A stretch of 64,000 bases of DNA from Spiroplasma endosymbiont of Diplazon laetatorius (GCF_964019625.1 NZ_OZ026458.1:496001-560000), one strand, 5' to 3'; shown: positions 21,516-32,060, counted from the stretch's first letter. Made by a program: numbers and translations. Notes: generated by a model not told the origin, from the sequence alone.

Positions 21516-22376
21516 ATGGAAAAAAATCAAAATAGCTTTATCAAGTTTAACAAAAATTTTCTTAATAATTTCTTATTAATTTCAGGTTCGGTTTTAAAAA
21601 ATTTTAGAACATACGTTTACTTATTTTTCATTCCAATATTTTTCCTTGCTGTTTATTCATGATTTACTGGTGGTAACCAAGCGAATTTTAGAGTTCCAAA
21701 ATTATTTTTATTTATGTTGATCCCAACATACTCAATAATTTTTTTAGTAAACATTTCAATCTCTGAATGAAAAAATTCAGTATTCCTAAAAAGAATACAC
21801 AGTGCAGGTGTTTCTAAACTTGAATTTTTAATAGCTATATGAGCATTTAACTTAATAGCTGGATTAATATCTTTTGGTATTGGTATTTTATCAATATATT
21901 TACTTGGTATTTTATATTTTAAACCTGGTGAAGAAAGCATTTCATCGCTGTTTAATCTAATCACATTTGGTGAATGAATGGGGATACTTTATGCTGTTTT
22001 CCTAAATATCTTTATTTCGATAGCTATAGGAACAATAATAAGTGGACTTATTAAAAGTGTTGCACTTTCTCAAAGTATTTCAATTATAGTTGTGGGTGTA
22101 TGTATTGTGTTTTCAGACAATTTATTACCCATAGAATTAATGTCTTTAAATAAAGGTCTTTTAATATTTAGTTATTTTATACCTCAAAAACATAGTGTTT
22201 GAGTTGGATTAATAGTATCTTCAGCACATAAATTGGATTGAATTGTAGAGAATCCAGATAGAAGATACATAAGTTTCAACTATAATCTAACATTAGTTAG
22301 TTTCACATCATTGATATATACATCATTATTAATGGTGGGTGCATACTTTTCATTTGGGTGAAATAACAAAAAATAG
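21516..22376 (+). CDS. ABC-2 type transporter permease
   Basis: 286 residues with six membrane helices. The cytoplasmic stretch KNSVFLKRIHSAGVSKLEFLIA before the third helix is the usual ABC-2 permease element (W-x-x-G-x-x-x-R-x-x-x-x-G-V-S-x-x-x-F), shortened here. It partners the ATPase just upstream. Seven TGA codons are Trp. The stop is a TAG at 22374. Confidence 0.85.
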
Positions 22377-22456
22377 TTTAAAAATTAAAAAATTTTATAC
22401 TATTAATTTAAGAAAAGTGTTATATTTATATTAACAATGTTTATGGAGGGTATCAA

Positions 22457-23419
22457 ATGAAATTAATTTTAGCTATTGAAGTAGGTGTATCATCATCAAA
22501 GGTTGGTTTAGTAAACCAATATGGGGATTTACAAGCTAAGTTTTCAGTTGATCACGACCTAAACAACCTTATTCCTAATTTACATGACAAAATAATGGAT
22601 GGTTTAGAAGCTATTGGAATTAACTACGAAGAAGAAATTGAAAAAATTGGATTAGCAATGGGTGGATATATCGACCATATGTTAGGTATAGTTAGATATT
22701 CTGCTAACTTAGATTTAAAAAACTACAACATTAAAGAAGTTGCAGAAGAATTATTCAAAAAACCTATTTTTGTAATAAACGATGCTAACGCAAGTGCTTT
22801 AGGAGAATTTTGAACTGGTGTTGCAAAACAATATGATTCAATTATCTTTTACTACATTGATCAAGGAATTGGTGGGGCAGTAATTACTGAAGGTAAATTA
22901 GCTCCAGGTTCAAGAGGTTTTGCAGGAGAATTTGGTCATGGAGGAGGAATCTTCCAAACTAAATATGAATGTTCTTGTGGATTAGTTGGATGTATTGAAC
23001 CAATGTCATCAACTAATGGTATTGAAAACCACTTTAAAGAAACATTCAAAAACAAAAAAAATCATCCAGCATTAGACTTTTTTAATAACCCAGAAACAAT
23101 TACTTTTAAAGAAATTGTTGAAGTTTATGAAGAAAAAGGATATCCATATGAAATTGGTGATTTATTAGAAGAAGCTTTAGAACCAATTGTTATGCATATG
23201 GCATCAATGATTAACGCTTTAGATCCAGAAGCTATAATTTTAGCTGGTGGATTAACACATCTTGGAGATAAATTAATTGAAATTATTCATACAAACATTA
23301 AAAAATACATTATTGATATGTTTGCAGAAGAATTAACTATTGAAATTGCTGAATTAGGAAATGATTCAACAATGATCGGTAGTGCATATTACGCATTAAA
23401 TGATTGAAAAATATTCTAA
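22457..23419 (+). CDS. glk: ROK family sugar kinase, probable glucokinase
   Basis: 320 residues. The N-terminal ATP-binding loop AIEVGVSSSKVGLV (6-19), the catalytic stretch VINDANASALGEF (about 106-118) and the ROK zinc motif C172-S-C-G-x3-G-C179 are all present. The family phosphorylates glucose, N-acetylmannosamine or GlcNAc; glucose is the default guess. It has its own promoter region and GGAGGG site. Two TGA codons are Trp. The terminator overlaps the last codons. Confidence 0.88.
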
Positions 23420-23437
23420 TTTTCAATCATTTTTTTA
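23400..23437 (+). terminator. terminator overlapping the ROK kinase end
   Basis: ATGATTGAAAA pairs with TTTTCAATCAT, followed by T. Confidence 0.85.
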
Positions 23438-23452
23438 TGAAAGGATTTTAAT

Positions 23453-23653
23453 ATGGAAGAATTACTTAAAAGAATTAACGAACTTGCAGCAATTGCAAAG
23501 CAAAGAGAATTAACTGCAGAAGAACTTGAAGAAAGAGCTAAATTAAGAGAAGAATACATTAAATTATTTAGAGCAGGATTTGAGCAACAATTAGAAAACA
23601 CTATTTTTGTTGATGAAAATGGAAATGAAATAAACAGAAACACTAAAAAGTAG
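23453..23653 (+). CDS. DUF896 (UPF0291/YnzC family) small protein
   Basis: 66 residues. The sequence INELAAIAKQRELTAEELEE, then KLREEYIKLFR and IFVDENGNEI closely follows Bacillus YnzC. The fold is a short helical hairpin. YnzC lies in the lexA/yneA region of Bacillus, but its function is not settled. AAAGGA precedes the ATG. It is close behind the kinase but separated by a terminator. Confidence 0.92.
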   Translation: MEELLKRINELAAIAKQRELTAEELEERAKLREEYIKLFRAGFEQQLENTIFVDENGNEINRNTKK

Positions 23654-23680
23654 CACCTATCAATTTGTGCTACTTTTTTA
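23645..23680 (+). terminator. terminator after the DUF896 gene
   Basis: AAAAAGTAGCAC pairs with GTGCTACTTTTT across a 10-base loop. Confidence 0.9.
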
Positions 23681-23726
23681 TATAATTACTCTAAGCCTTA
23701 AAATAATAAGGCGAAGGGGGTAATTT

Positions 23727-24569
23727 ATGAAAAAATTACTAGGAATGTTAGGTGCAGTTGCTTTAGTTGCAACAACAAGCTCTGCAGTTACATCTTGTGG
23801 AATAGGAAATTATGGTATAGAAAAAAATGTTTCTATTGATGAATATAACTTAAAACAAGATGTTACATTTATTATTAATTCAGAATTGGTTGACGGTGAT
23901 TCAATAAAAGTTACTGTTGATAAGGATTCTGATCTTAACCCAAAAATAGACACTAAAGTTGATGGTAAAAATCTAATTGTAACTATTGGATTTGAAAAAT
24001 CTAATTTACCTTTAGTTAAAAAAAGCACAAAAATATATGTAAGTGTTTTAAGAGGTGAAACTAATTTTGAAGAGACTGTAGGTACAATAAAACTTACAGT
24101 TTCTCCAATATTAAAACAACTCTCAAGTGTCTTAAAAACATCTGACTTAAAATATATTGATGATAATTCAGAATCAACAATTATAAAATTAATAGATGAA
24201 CAAAATCCTTTAGCAAAAGGTAATTATAAGTTAAGTGAAATAACACAAGTTTCAGCAAAAGCTACTGGAATAGGAGATTTCAAAGGAACAGTTAATATAA
24301 GCTTTGAAATAATATGTGACATTGAATTAGATAAATATTCAATCAAATTAGACAGAGCAACTAATCCATCTGAAGAAGTAACTATTTTAAATTATGATGA
24401 ATTAAAAAATGTTTCTGTAAGTAATGTAGGTAGTGTTGCTGTGACATTTGAGAAAAAAGATAACAAAATAATAATCAGAGCAAATTCTAATGGAACTTCA
24501 GTGATCGAAGTTAGAGCAGATAATGCCAAGGAAATAAAGAAAATAAATATTTCTGTAAAATATAACTAA
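23727..24569 (+). CDS. lipoprotein with Ig-like repeats
   Basis: 280 residues. Signal MKKLLGMLGAVALVATTSS and lipobox VTSC (Cys24). The mature part is beta-rich. The C-terminal 75 residues, with NGTSVIEVRADNAKEIKKINISV, look like a bacterial Ig-like (BIG2-type) domain, and the first half (about 30-125) may be a similar sandwich. Such domains are common in adhesins and surface scaffolds. AAGGGGG precedes the start. Single gene. Confidence 0.75.
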   Translation: MKKLLGMLGAVALVATTSSAVTSCGIGNYGIEKNVSIDEYNLKQDVTFIINSELVDGDSIKVTVDKDSDLNPKIDTKVDGKNLIVTIGFEKSNLPLVKKSTKIYVSVLRGETNFEETVGTIKLTVSPILKQLSSVLKTSDLKYIDDNSESTIIKLIDEQNPLAKGNYKLSEITQVSAKATGIGDFKGTVNISFEIICDIELDKYSIKLDRATNPSEEVTILNYDELKNVSVSNVGSVAVTFEKKDNKIIIRANSNGTSVIEVRADNAKEIKKINISVKYN

Positions 24570-24584
24570 AATAACTTATAAATA

Positions 24585-24619
24585 TGCAAAAAAACCTTAA
24601 CCAATAAGGTTTTTTTGCA
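24585..24619. terminator. long perfect hairpin terminator
   Basis: TGCAAAAAAACCTTA pairs exactly with TAAGGTTTTTTTGCA across ACCAA. It closes the lipoprotein gene. Confidence 0.9.
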
Positions 24620-24664
24620 TTTTAGAGATATAATTATTTTGAATATAGAAGAGGTTTTGAATAC

Positions 24665-26632
24665 ATGAACAGAAACAATAAAAATTTAAATGCTTTAAGA
24701 ATTTTAGGTATTGAAGCAATTAATAAGGCTAATTCAGGTCACCCTGGAATAGTTTTAGGAGCAAGTCCAATAGTTTATACTCTTTTTACTAAATTAATGA
24801 ACTTAAACCCAAAAAATCCAACTTGATTCAATAGAGATAGATTTGTATTAAGTGCAGGTCACGGAAGTGCGTTATTATATAGTGCATTACACTTATCTGG
24901 TTTTGATCTACCAATGGAAGAAATGAAAAAATTTAGACAATTAAACTCATTAACTCCAGGACACCCAGAATTTGGACACACACAAGGAGTTGAAGCAACA
25001 ACAGGACCTTTAGGTCAAGGTTTTGCTATGGGTGTTGGTATGGCTCTTGCTGAAAGTCATTTAGCAGGTCAATATAACACTGAAAACTACGAAGTTGTAA
25101 ACCACTTTACATACGTTTTGTGTGGAGATGGTGATTTACAAGAAGGTGTATGTCAAGAATCAATAAGTTTTGCTGGAAGATATAAACTAAATAAATTGAT
25201 TGTTTTACATGATTCAAATGACATTCAACTTGATGCACCTGTAGAGGTTGCTCAAGCAGAAGATATTCAAGCAAAATTCAAAGCAGCTGGTTGAAATACT
25301 TTAAAAGTTGAAAATGGTGAAGATTTAAATGAAATTGAAAAAGCTATTTTATTTGCTCAAAATAGTGATAAACCAACTTATATTGAAGTAAAAACAGTTA
25401 TTGGAATTGGTGCAACAAACCAAGGAACTACAAAAGTTCATGGAGCACCTTTAGGTGGAGATATTTCAACAGTTAAAGAATATTTTAATTGAAATGAAGA
25501 AGAATTCACAATACCAAGTGATGTATATAATTTTTGAAACGTTAATGTTGCAAATAGAGGATTTGCAACAAATGATCAATGAGATAGAATGTTTGAACTT
25601 TACAAAAAAGAAAATCCTCAATTAGCTGAACAATTGTTAAAATCAATTAATAAAGAATGAAATATTGATTTAAAAGACTTAGAAACACTTAATAAAGGAA
25701 CAGAACAAGCCACTAGAGTAAGTAGTGGAGAGGTTTTCAACTTATTAAGCAAAAACATACCAGCTATAATTGGTGGAAGTGCTGACTTATGTGAGTCTAC
25801 AAAAATCAAAGGTGCAGATGGAAATTATGATTTTGATAACACTAGCGGAAGAAATATTATGTATGGTGTTAGAGAATTTGCAATGAGTGCAATAAACAAT
25901 GGTATTGCACTACACGGTGGATTATTACCAGTTGGATCAGGATTCTTTGTGTTTGCTGATTACTTAAAACCAGCTTTAAGAATGAGTTCAATTATGAATA
26001 TTCAAACACTAAGTGTATTTACTCACGATTCAGTTGCAGTTGGTGAAGATGGACCAACTCACCAACCAATAGAACAACTTGCAATGTTAAGAAGTATACC
26101 GAACATGAGTGTTTTTAGACCTTGTGATATGGCAGAAACAATAGCAAGTTACTACAACGCTTTAAATGATAAAAATAATCCAAGCGTTATTATAGCAACA
26201 CGTCAAAATTTAAAAGAATTAAATCATTCAAAAGATATTGTTGAAGAAGTTAAAAAGGGAGCTTATATATTAAGTGAGACAAAAGATGCAAACATTACTT
26301 TAATAGCAACAGGTAGCGAAGTTTCTCTTGCACTTGATGTTAAAGAAGAACTTGAAAATAAAGGACAAAAAGTTAATGTTGTTTCAATGCCTAATATGAA
26401 TAAATTCTTAAAACAATCAAAAGAATATCAAGATTCAATAATCAATAGAAAAACTTTAAGATTTTCAATTGAATTAGGTTCAACTTATGGATGACATAGA
26501 TTCTTAGGTGATGATGGTAAAGCATATGGACTAGATACTTTTGGTTATTCAGCACCAGCAGATCATGTTATAAAAGAAATTAAATTCACAAGTGATGAAA
26601 TTTCAAAAGACATATTATCTACATTAAAATAA
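24665..26632 (+). CDS. tkt: transketolase
   Basis: 655 residues, full length. The N-terminal [13 protein letters not shown], the thiamine-diphosphate motif GDGDLQEG (154-161) with its later Asn in [10 protein letters not shown], and [13 protein letters not shown] in the middle domain are typical. The enzyme shuttles two-carbon units in the non-oxidative pentose phosphate pathway, which mollicutes use to make ribose phosphate; DeoC in this window feeds the same pool. GAGGTTTT lies upstream. About a dozen TGA codons are Trp. Confidence 0.97.
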
Positions 26633-26684
26633 TTTTAAAAATATGATAATATTAAAAAAGTAATCGTTAAAAGGAGAAAAAAAT

Positions 26685-26903
26685 ATGATAGCTTGATGAG
26701 GAGCATTATTAATAGCAATAGGGGCAGCGATTGTTGGAGGGATAATTGGTTTTATAATAACAAGAAAAGTTATTCAAAAACAATTAAGAGATAACCCACC
26801 AATTAACGAAAACCAAATTAGAGCTATGTATAGAAGTATGGGTAGAAAACCTACTGAAGCAGATATCAAAAAAACAATGAATGCTGTTAAAAGAGGAAAA
26901 TAA
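26685..26903 (+). CDS. UPF0154 (YneF-like) small membrane protein
   Basis: 72 residues. It begins MIAWW (both Trp TGA), has one membrane helix (about 7-26), then a conserved basic tail with NPPINENQIRAMYRSMGRKP, the hallmark of UPF0154. In Firmicutes this gene also lies near tkt. Function unknown. AAGGAG precedes the start; it sits 52 bases after tkt with no terminator between, so it is likely cotranscribed. Confidence 0.9.
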
Positions 26904-26915
26904 TACCGATGGATA

Positions 26916-26959
26916 AAAAAATATTTTAATTCAATAAAAATATTTTTTTTTTTTTTTTT
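26916..26959 (+). terminator. A/T hairpin with 17-T tract
   Basis: AAAAATATTTT and AAAAATATTTTT can pair, followed by 17 T (26943-26959). It can end the tkt unit, and the tract also covers the -35 position of the next promoter. Confidence 0.6.
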
Positions 26960-26972
26960 GGAAAAATTAATA

Positions 26973-26978
26973 TATAAT
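26973..26978 (+). promoter_or_regulatory. -10 element before the MBL-fold gene
   Basis: TATAAT 13 bases after a 17-T run. A second tract of 16 A (27013-27028) lies in the leader before GGTGGA. Confidence 0.55.
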
Positions 26979-27045
26979 CATTTAGGAATTTAACAAAGCC
27001 AAAGAAATACAGAAAAAAAAAAAAAAAACAGGACGGTGGACAAAA

Positions 27046-27726
27046 ATGATACAGGTTTTCACTTGTAATGACTTTAAAAGAGTTAATGCATTCTTAATGC
27101 ATAATGAAGATAAAAAAGCTATATTATTCGATACAGGATATTTAGCATATAAAGATATAATTGATTTTGTTGAAAAAAATAATATTCAAATTACAGATAT
27201 CTTTATAACACATGGACATTTCCCTCATTTTTATGGAATAAATGAGATATGTAAAAATCAAAATAATCCTAACGTTTTTATTGGAAAAGAAGACTTATTA
27301 AATTTATTTGATTCTTCAAAAAACCTTAGTGAATTATTCGAAGGAGTAGGTAGCTATATAGCAGAACCTATAAAAAATTTAAAAGTAATTTCAGAAGAAA
27401 CTACTTTAGATTTAAATGGATACAAAGTAAATATTTACAGAAAGAATTCTCATACAGAAGGATCTTTAATATTCGAAATACCTGAAAAGAAATTTATCTT
27501 TACAGGTGACTTTATTCTTAAAGATGAAAGTTATCTAGTTGACGGAATTATGCAATTAGATGATGAAAACGAAAAAAATGCAAAAGAAATATTCAATTGA
27601 ATTATTTCTGCATTTGATAAAAACTATAGTGTATTCACAGGACATTATGATTACGGATTCGAAATCAGAAATATTCTTGAAGACAAAGAGGCAAAATTAC
27701 TAAGAAAGTATATTGAAAAAGATTAG
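27046..27726 (+). CDS. MBL-fold (glyoxalase II-like) hydrolase
   Basis: 226 residues. The metal site motif is H56-G-H58-F-P-H61, followed by SHTEGSL (next His), FTGDFI (bridging Asp) and GHYDYG (last His). The usual Asp of H-x-H-x-D-H is Pro60, so binding of the second metal ion may be altered. The family includes hydroxyacylglutathione hydrolases and many unassigned hydrolases. The leader carries a long A tract. One TGA is Trp. Ends at a strong terminator. Confidence 0.82.
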
Positions 27727-27734
27727 ATATGTTT

Positions 27735-27760
27735 ATGTCCTTTATTAAGGACATTTTATT
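27735..27760 (+). terminator. terminator after the MBL-fold gene
   Basis: ATGTCCTT and AAGGACAT form a stem followed by TTTATTTTT. Confidence 0.85.
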
Positions 27761-27771
27761 TTTAATATATT

Positions 27772-27797
27772 AAAAGCACCAATTAATTGGTGCTTTT
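27772..27797. terminator. palindromic terminator for plsY
   Basis: AAAAGCACCAATT and its exact complement run head to head, with A and T runs on each side. It serves plsY on the minus strand. Confidence 0.88.
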
Positions 27798-27800
27798 TTA

Positions 27801-28673
27801 TTATTTAGTTTCTTCAACTTTTTTAGTTGTTTTTTTAGCAGCTGGTTTTTTAGCTGTAGTTGCTTTTGCAACTTTTTGTGTTTTTGCAATATTAGCTTTA
27901 GCTTCTTTTTTAATTCTTGATTTTCTTTCACTTAAGAAAGCAGGTTCGCTTCCACTTAATAAACGTTGAATGTTTTGTCAGTGTCTTGCTAATAATATAA
28001 TCATTGAAATTGTTGTAACAATGTTAATGATTAAGAAGCTGTCAAATACTGGAGCACTGTTATTTCATAAATGCATTTCATTATATCAAACAGCTGTAAA
28101 TTTACCACTATCATATAAAGGACCAAATGCACTACCATCTATATCAAAAGTACTTAAACCAGATATTTGAGGTACTCACATTAATACTGCAGTTAGTATT
28201 GCTGCAAATATTGAACCAATACTTACTTTTCTTGAGATAAGAACAAGAGATAATCAAGTTCCAAACATTACAATTCCCATTAATCAGTTAATTGTAAACA
28301 TTAATCCCATAAAACAACTAACTGCTTTACCACCTTTAAATTTATAATAAACTGGTCAACAGTGACCAATTAAAGCAAATAAACCAGGAATAATTAATAT
28401 AGTGTTTCTAAATATAACATGAGGAATTTGGCTAATAGCTACTGCTATTAAAATAGCCATTATTATTTTAAGAGCATCCAGTATCATAATACCTACTCCT
28501 CATTTTTTACCAATAATCCTACTTGCGTTTGTTGCTCCTGCATTTTTGCTTCCTTGATCTCTAACATCTTTGTTGGTTTTCAATTTAACTATTGTTATCG
28601 AGAAAGAAAAACTTCCTACTAAATAAGCAATAACAGAAGCAATGGCCGTTCCGGCCGCTATTTGTCATCCCAT
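27801..28673 (-). CDS. plsY: acyl-phosphate:glycerol-3-phosphate acyltransferase with basic tail
   Basis: 290 residues with about five to six membrane helices. The first PlsY motif GSKNAGATNASR is at 41-52, and FKGGKAVS gives the second. PlsY acylates glycerol 3-phosphate to lysophosphatidic acid, the first step of phospholipid synthesis. Usual PlsY is about 200 residues; here an insertion lies between helices, and a Lys/Ala/Thr tail (about 245-290, with KKPAAKKTTKK) is added, like the tail of the protein at 8172. TGA is Trp about ten times. Confidence 0.92.
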
Positions 28674-28807
28674 AATATAAATACTCCTTTTTAGGTTTAA
28701 AACACATAAATAATCATACTATAAACTTATGGCAATATGCAAGAAAATAGGTTAAAATAAATAAATAGCAACACCAAAAAGAGTAGGTAAAATGGGGGTT
28801 TTTGTAA

Positions 28808-29491
28808 ATGAAGTTGGTTGAAAAAATAAATTTAAAAAAAATAATATTTAATTTATATAAAAAGGACTTGAGTGGTTTAATAGCGAATAATGATTTTAAA
28901 CTAAACGATGATCAGAAAAATGAATTAATTGCATTGGGTCAAACAGATGATTGTAAGACTTTGTTTGAAGGAATTAATAATTTTTTTGAAAAGAATATTG
29001 AAAGCGATCCTTTAGAATTAAGTTTAATGCTTACATTAATATTACAAAGATATAATTATTTCTACAAAACAGAATTGCAATGAAGAGATTATTGTAAGAA
29101 GTTTGAAAATATAGTTGAAAAAAACCCAGGAGATTTCTTTTTAAGTTATATAAGTGATTTTTTTGATCAACAAATAGATTTATATAATAATAGTTACTCA
29201 GATATTGTTGAAGATTTTAATATTTATAAATGAAATGAAAAATTTTCAAATGACATTAACTTGTTAATAAAAAACATTAGAATATTTAATAACTTTCAAG
29301 AAAAATTATTAAATTGTGAAAAGATGGTTTTCTTTTTACAAGATACAAAAAATATTTATTCTAGTTTGGAATCAGTTGGATTAGAAAATGAAAAACAACA
29401 ATTTTTAGCTCATACAAATGAATTAAAAATAATATTTCAATCATTAGATCACTTAGTAAATGAAATATTAAAACAAATAATTGCTGTTTAA
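28808..29491 (+). CDS. hypothetical protein
   Basis: 227 residues, helical, acidic to neutral, no signal or membrane segment. The ATG at 28808 follows GGGGG at a distance. Two TGA codons are Trp. The C-terminal half (about 150-225) looks like a coiled coil. The next small membrane-protein gene begins 12 bases after the stop, so they share a transcript. Family not recognised. Confidence 0.65.
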
Positions 29492-29503
29492 GAGGTAAAA
29501 GAT

Positions 29504-29797
29504 ATGTTTGAAAAATATTTGAATATGAATAAAGAAGAATTACAAAATTCTTTAGACAAAATTGAAAAAAACTACAAAGAACTATTAAATGAAGAGAAGA
29601 AAATTGATAAAAAAGTTAGAAAAAACCTTTGACTATGATATTTCTTTCCTTTCTTTGGTCTTTTTATTTATCAAATCCATTTGAAAAAGAGAAAACAAAA
29701 TGATGAAAATTATTTTGTTATAAAAGACAAAAAACAAGATCTAATATACATAGAATTAGAAATGCAATTTTTAAAATCTAAAATAGAAAAAATGTAA
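29504..29797 (+). CDS. small single-pass membrane protein
   Basis: 97 residues. A coiled, charged N-terminus (1-40) leads into one hydrophobic segment with Trp encoded by TGA (WLWYFFPFFGLFIY, about 42-57), then a basic stretch and a charged tail. AGAGGT precedes the ATG. It follows the preceding hypothetical gene and is closed by a terminator. Function unknown. Confidence 0.65.
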
Positions 29798-29820
29798 GAT
29801 TGCAAAAGCAATCTTTTTTT
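29796..29820 (+). terminator. terminator
   Basis: AAGATTGC and GCAATCTT flank AAAA and are followed by T. Confidence 0.9.
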
Positions 29821-29889
29821 ATTCTCAAACACAAGAGCTCTTAAAAAAGACTATAAAATATGATAAAATACTTAAAAGGACTTGAAAAT

Positions 29890-30174
29890 ATGAAAAAAAA
29901 TATATTTGATTTAAACGAAAACTTAGAATACTCAATGGATTATGTTTACTACAACCAAGGATTAACATCATGTAATCACTTAACAATAGCACAAGACTCT
30001 AGAGATGATAGATTTAAATGTACTAAATGTTTTATTGTGTTTTCATTCCAAAATAATAAACAAGTATTAAATTTTAAAAGTAGAATAGTTCAACACTTTA
30101 ACTTCGAAAAAGCAGAAATTGCTTTAAGAAGAGAAATTAGAAGACAAAAACTTGGAGAAGAAGATGAAGAATAA
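29890..30174 (+). CDS. small putative zinc-ribbon protein
   Basis: 94 residues. A C-x-H (CNH) followed 15 residues later by C-x-x-C (CTKC) could bind one zinc ion (about residues 28-47). The C-terminus is a charged Arg/Glu helix. The ATG at 29890 follows AAAAGGA; an in-frame ATG at 29860 lies in the promoter region (TATAAA, 29852) and is rejected. It overlaps ribF by 11 bases, so the two are coupled. Confidence 0.65.
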   Translation: MKKNIFDLNENLEYSMDYVYYNQGLTSCNHLTIAQDSRDDRFKCTKCFIVFSFQNNKQVLNFKSRIVQHFNFEKAEIALRREIRRQKLGEEDEE

Positions 30175-31051
30175 TACATTAGCTTTTTTTTATAATAATT
30201 TAACTATGATAATGATGAATCTTGAAGATTCAGTAGGGTTAATTGCTGATTTTGAAAATTGAAGCAAAAAAGAAGATAAGCAAATAGAAGAATTAAAAAA
30301 AATATCTAAAGAAAATAACTTAAAATCAACTTTATTTGTAGTTACTTCAAGAGAAATGAATTATGGACTTTGAAACACAGATAATATAACTAAAAAAGCT
30401 CAAGAAAATGAAATAGACTATGTAATTTTTTACAGCACAAATTCAATGATGGATCATATGCAAGATTCTGACCTATACAGCAACATTGCAAACTTTTTAA
30501 GTATTAAAAAAATGATAGTTTCAAATAATTATATTGATAATAACTATTCAAGATTAAAAACTGACTTTATTAAAGAAAATTGATTACATAACGCAATTAT
30601 TTTAGAAACTAACGAAACAAAAGACTTAAATGATAACTTGAATTTACTTATAGAAAGTAAATTCAAAGAATTTAAAGAATTAAATAACCTAAATTATATT
30701 TTTGATGCAAGAGTAAGTGAAGGTAAAAAACTTGGAAGAACAATAGGTTTTCCAACAATAAACTTAATAACAGAAGAGAGATTACCTTTAACTGATGGTG
30801 TATATGCTTGTGAAGTTTATATCGATCATTTAAAAGAAAGCTTTTTAGGAGCTGGATGTTATTGAAAGAACGAACTTAATCAGGATGTGTTTGAAATATT
30901 CTTAATAGATTTTGATCAAGAAATCTATGGTTGAAAAGTAAGTGTTACTTTAATAGAAAAATTAAGAGAAAACGTTAAAGTTGATGGTTTAGATAAATTA
31001 AAAGAACTATTGGCAAATGATGTTGAAAATACAAAGAAACATAAAAAATAA
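30164..31051 (+). CDS. ribF: riboflavin kinase, RibF-like, with divergent N-terminal domain
   Basis: 295 residues, the size of bifunctional RibF. The C-terminal flavokinase domain is clear: GKKLGRTIGFPTINL (187-201) and LPLTDGVYACEV (about 207-218). The N-terminal half has the length of the FMN adenylyltransferase domain but no G-x-F-D-G-x-H-x-G-H site, so FAD synthesis by this protein is doubtful. The start overlaps the preceding small gene; GGAG lies upstream. Six TGA codons are Trp. Confidence 0.82.
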
Positions 31052-31056
31052 TTTTA

Positions 31057-31089
31057 AACAGAGTTAATGAAAATTAACTCTGTTTTTTT
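31057..31089 (+). terminator. terminator after ribF
   Basis: AACAGAGTTAAT and ATTAACTCTGTT flank GAAA, followed by T. Confidence 0.92.
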
Positions 31090-31127
31090 ATGCTAAAATA
31101 CAAATGAAATGAAAAGAGCAAGATAAT

Positions 31128-32033
31128 ATGGAAAAACCAAAATTTTACTTAGGAAGTCATGTTGGAATGAATTCTGCAAATAATTATTTAATAGGAAGTG
31201 CACAAGAAGCAATTAATAACGGAGCAAATACATTAATGTTCTTTACTGGAGCTCCCCAAAATACAAGAAGAACAGAAACAAGTAAGTTAAACATAAATGA
31301 GTTTAAAACTTTACTTATTGATAATAATATTGATATTAATAAAGTAATTTGTCACGGCCCTTATACAATAAACTTAGCAAATACAGTTAAACCAGAAACT
31401 TATGAGCTTGGAGTAAGACTTTTAAAAGAAGAATTATTAAGACTAGAAGAAATAGGGGTTCACACAGTTGTTTTACATCCAGGAGCAGCTGTTGGAGCAC
31501 CTAGAGAATTAGCTTTACAAAGTATTGCAAAAGGTTTAAATGAGGTTTATAAAGAATTGCCAAATACACCAGTTAGAGTTGCTTTAGAAACAATGTCAGG
31601 AAAAGGAACTGAAGTTTGTATAACTTTTGAAGAAATTAAAACAGTATTAGATTTAGTTGAAGCAAAAGATAAAGTAGGGGTTTGTTTTGATACTTGTCAT
31701 ATGCATGATGCTGGATATGATGTTAAAAACAACTTTGATAAAGTGGTTGAAGAATTTGATAGAGTAGTTGGTTTAGATAAATTAATGGCAATTCATTTAA
31801 ATGATAGTAAAAACCCAATTTCAAACCATAAAGATCGTCACGAAAACATCGGTTATGGTTATATTGGATTTGAAGCTCTTGCAAACGTTGTTCACAACCC
31901 ATTATTTAAAGATTTACCAATAGTCTTAGAAACTCCGTGAATCGATGGAAAAGTAAGTCCTTATAAAGTAGAGATCGAAATGATTAAAAATAATAAGTTT
32001 ACCAATTCTTTTAAAGAAAAAGAAATAATATAA
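31128..32033 (+). CDS. nfo: endonuclease IV (AP endonuclease)
   Basis: 301 residues. It cuts DNA 5' of abasic sites in base excision repair. The TIM-barrel zinc ligands are visible in order: VVLHPGA, ALETMSG, FDTCHMHDAGYD, AIHLND with KDRHENIG, and VLETPW. The ATG at 31128 follows AAGAGCA. One TGA (31938) is Trp. Single gene between terminators. Confidence 0.96.
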
Positions 32034-32060
32034 AAAAACTGCTAATTAGCAGTTTTTTTA
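32032..32060. terminator. bidirectional palindromic terminator
   Basis: AAAAAACTGCTAAT is followed by its exact complement. It separates nfo from the convergent hypothetical gene. Confidence 0.9.

Noticed and set aside
27787-28170. Plus-strand frames over plsY
   Set aside because: They are shadows of plsY; the minus-strand frame has the PlsY motifs, a start and a ribosome site.
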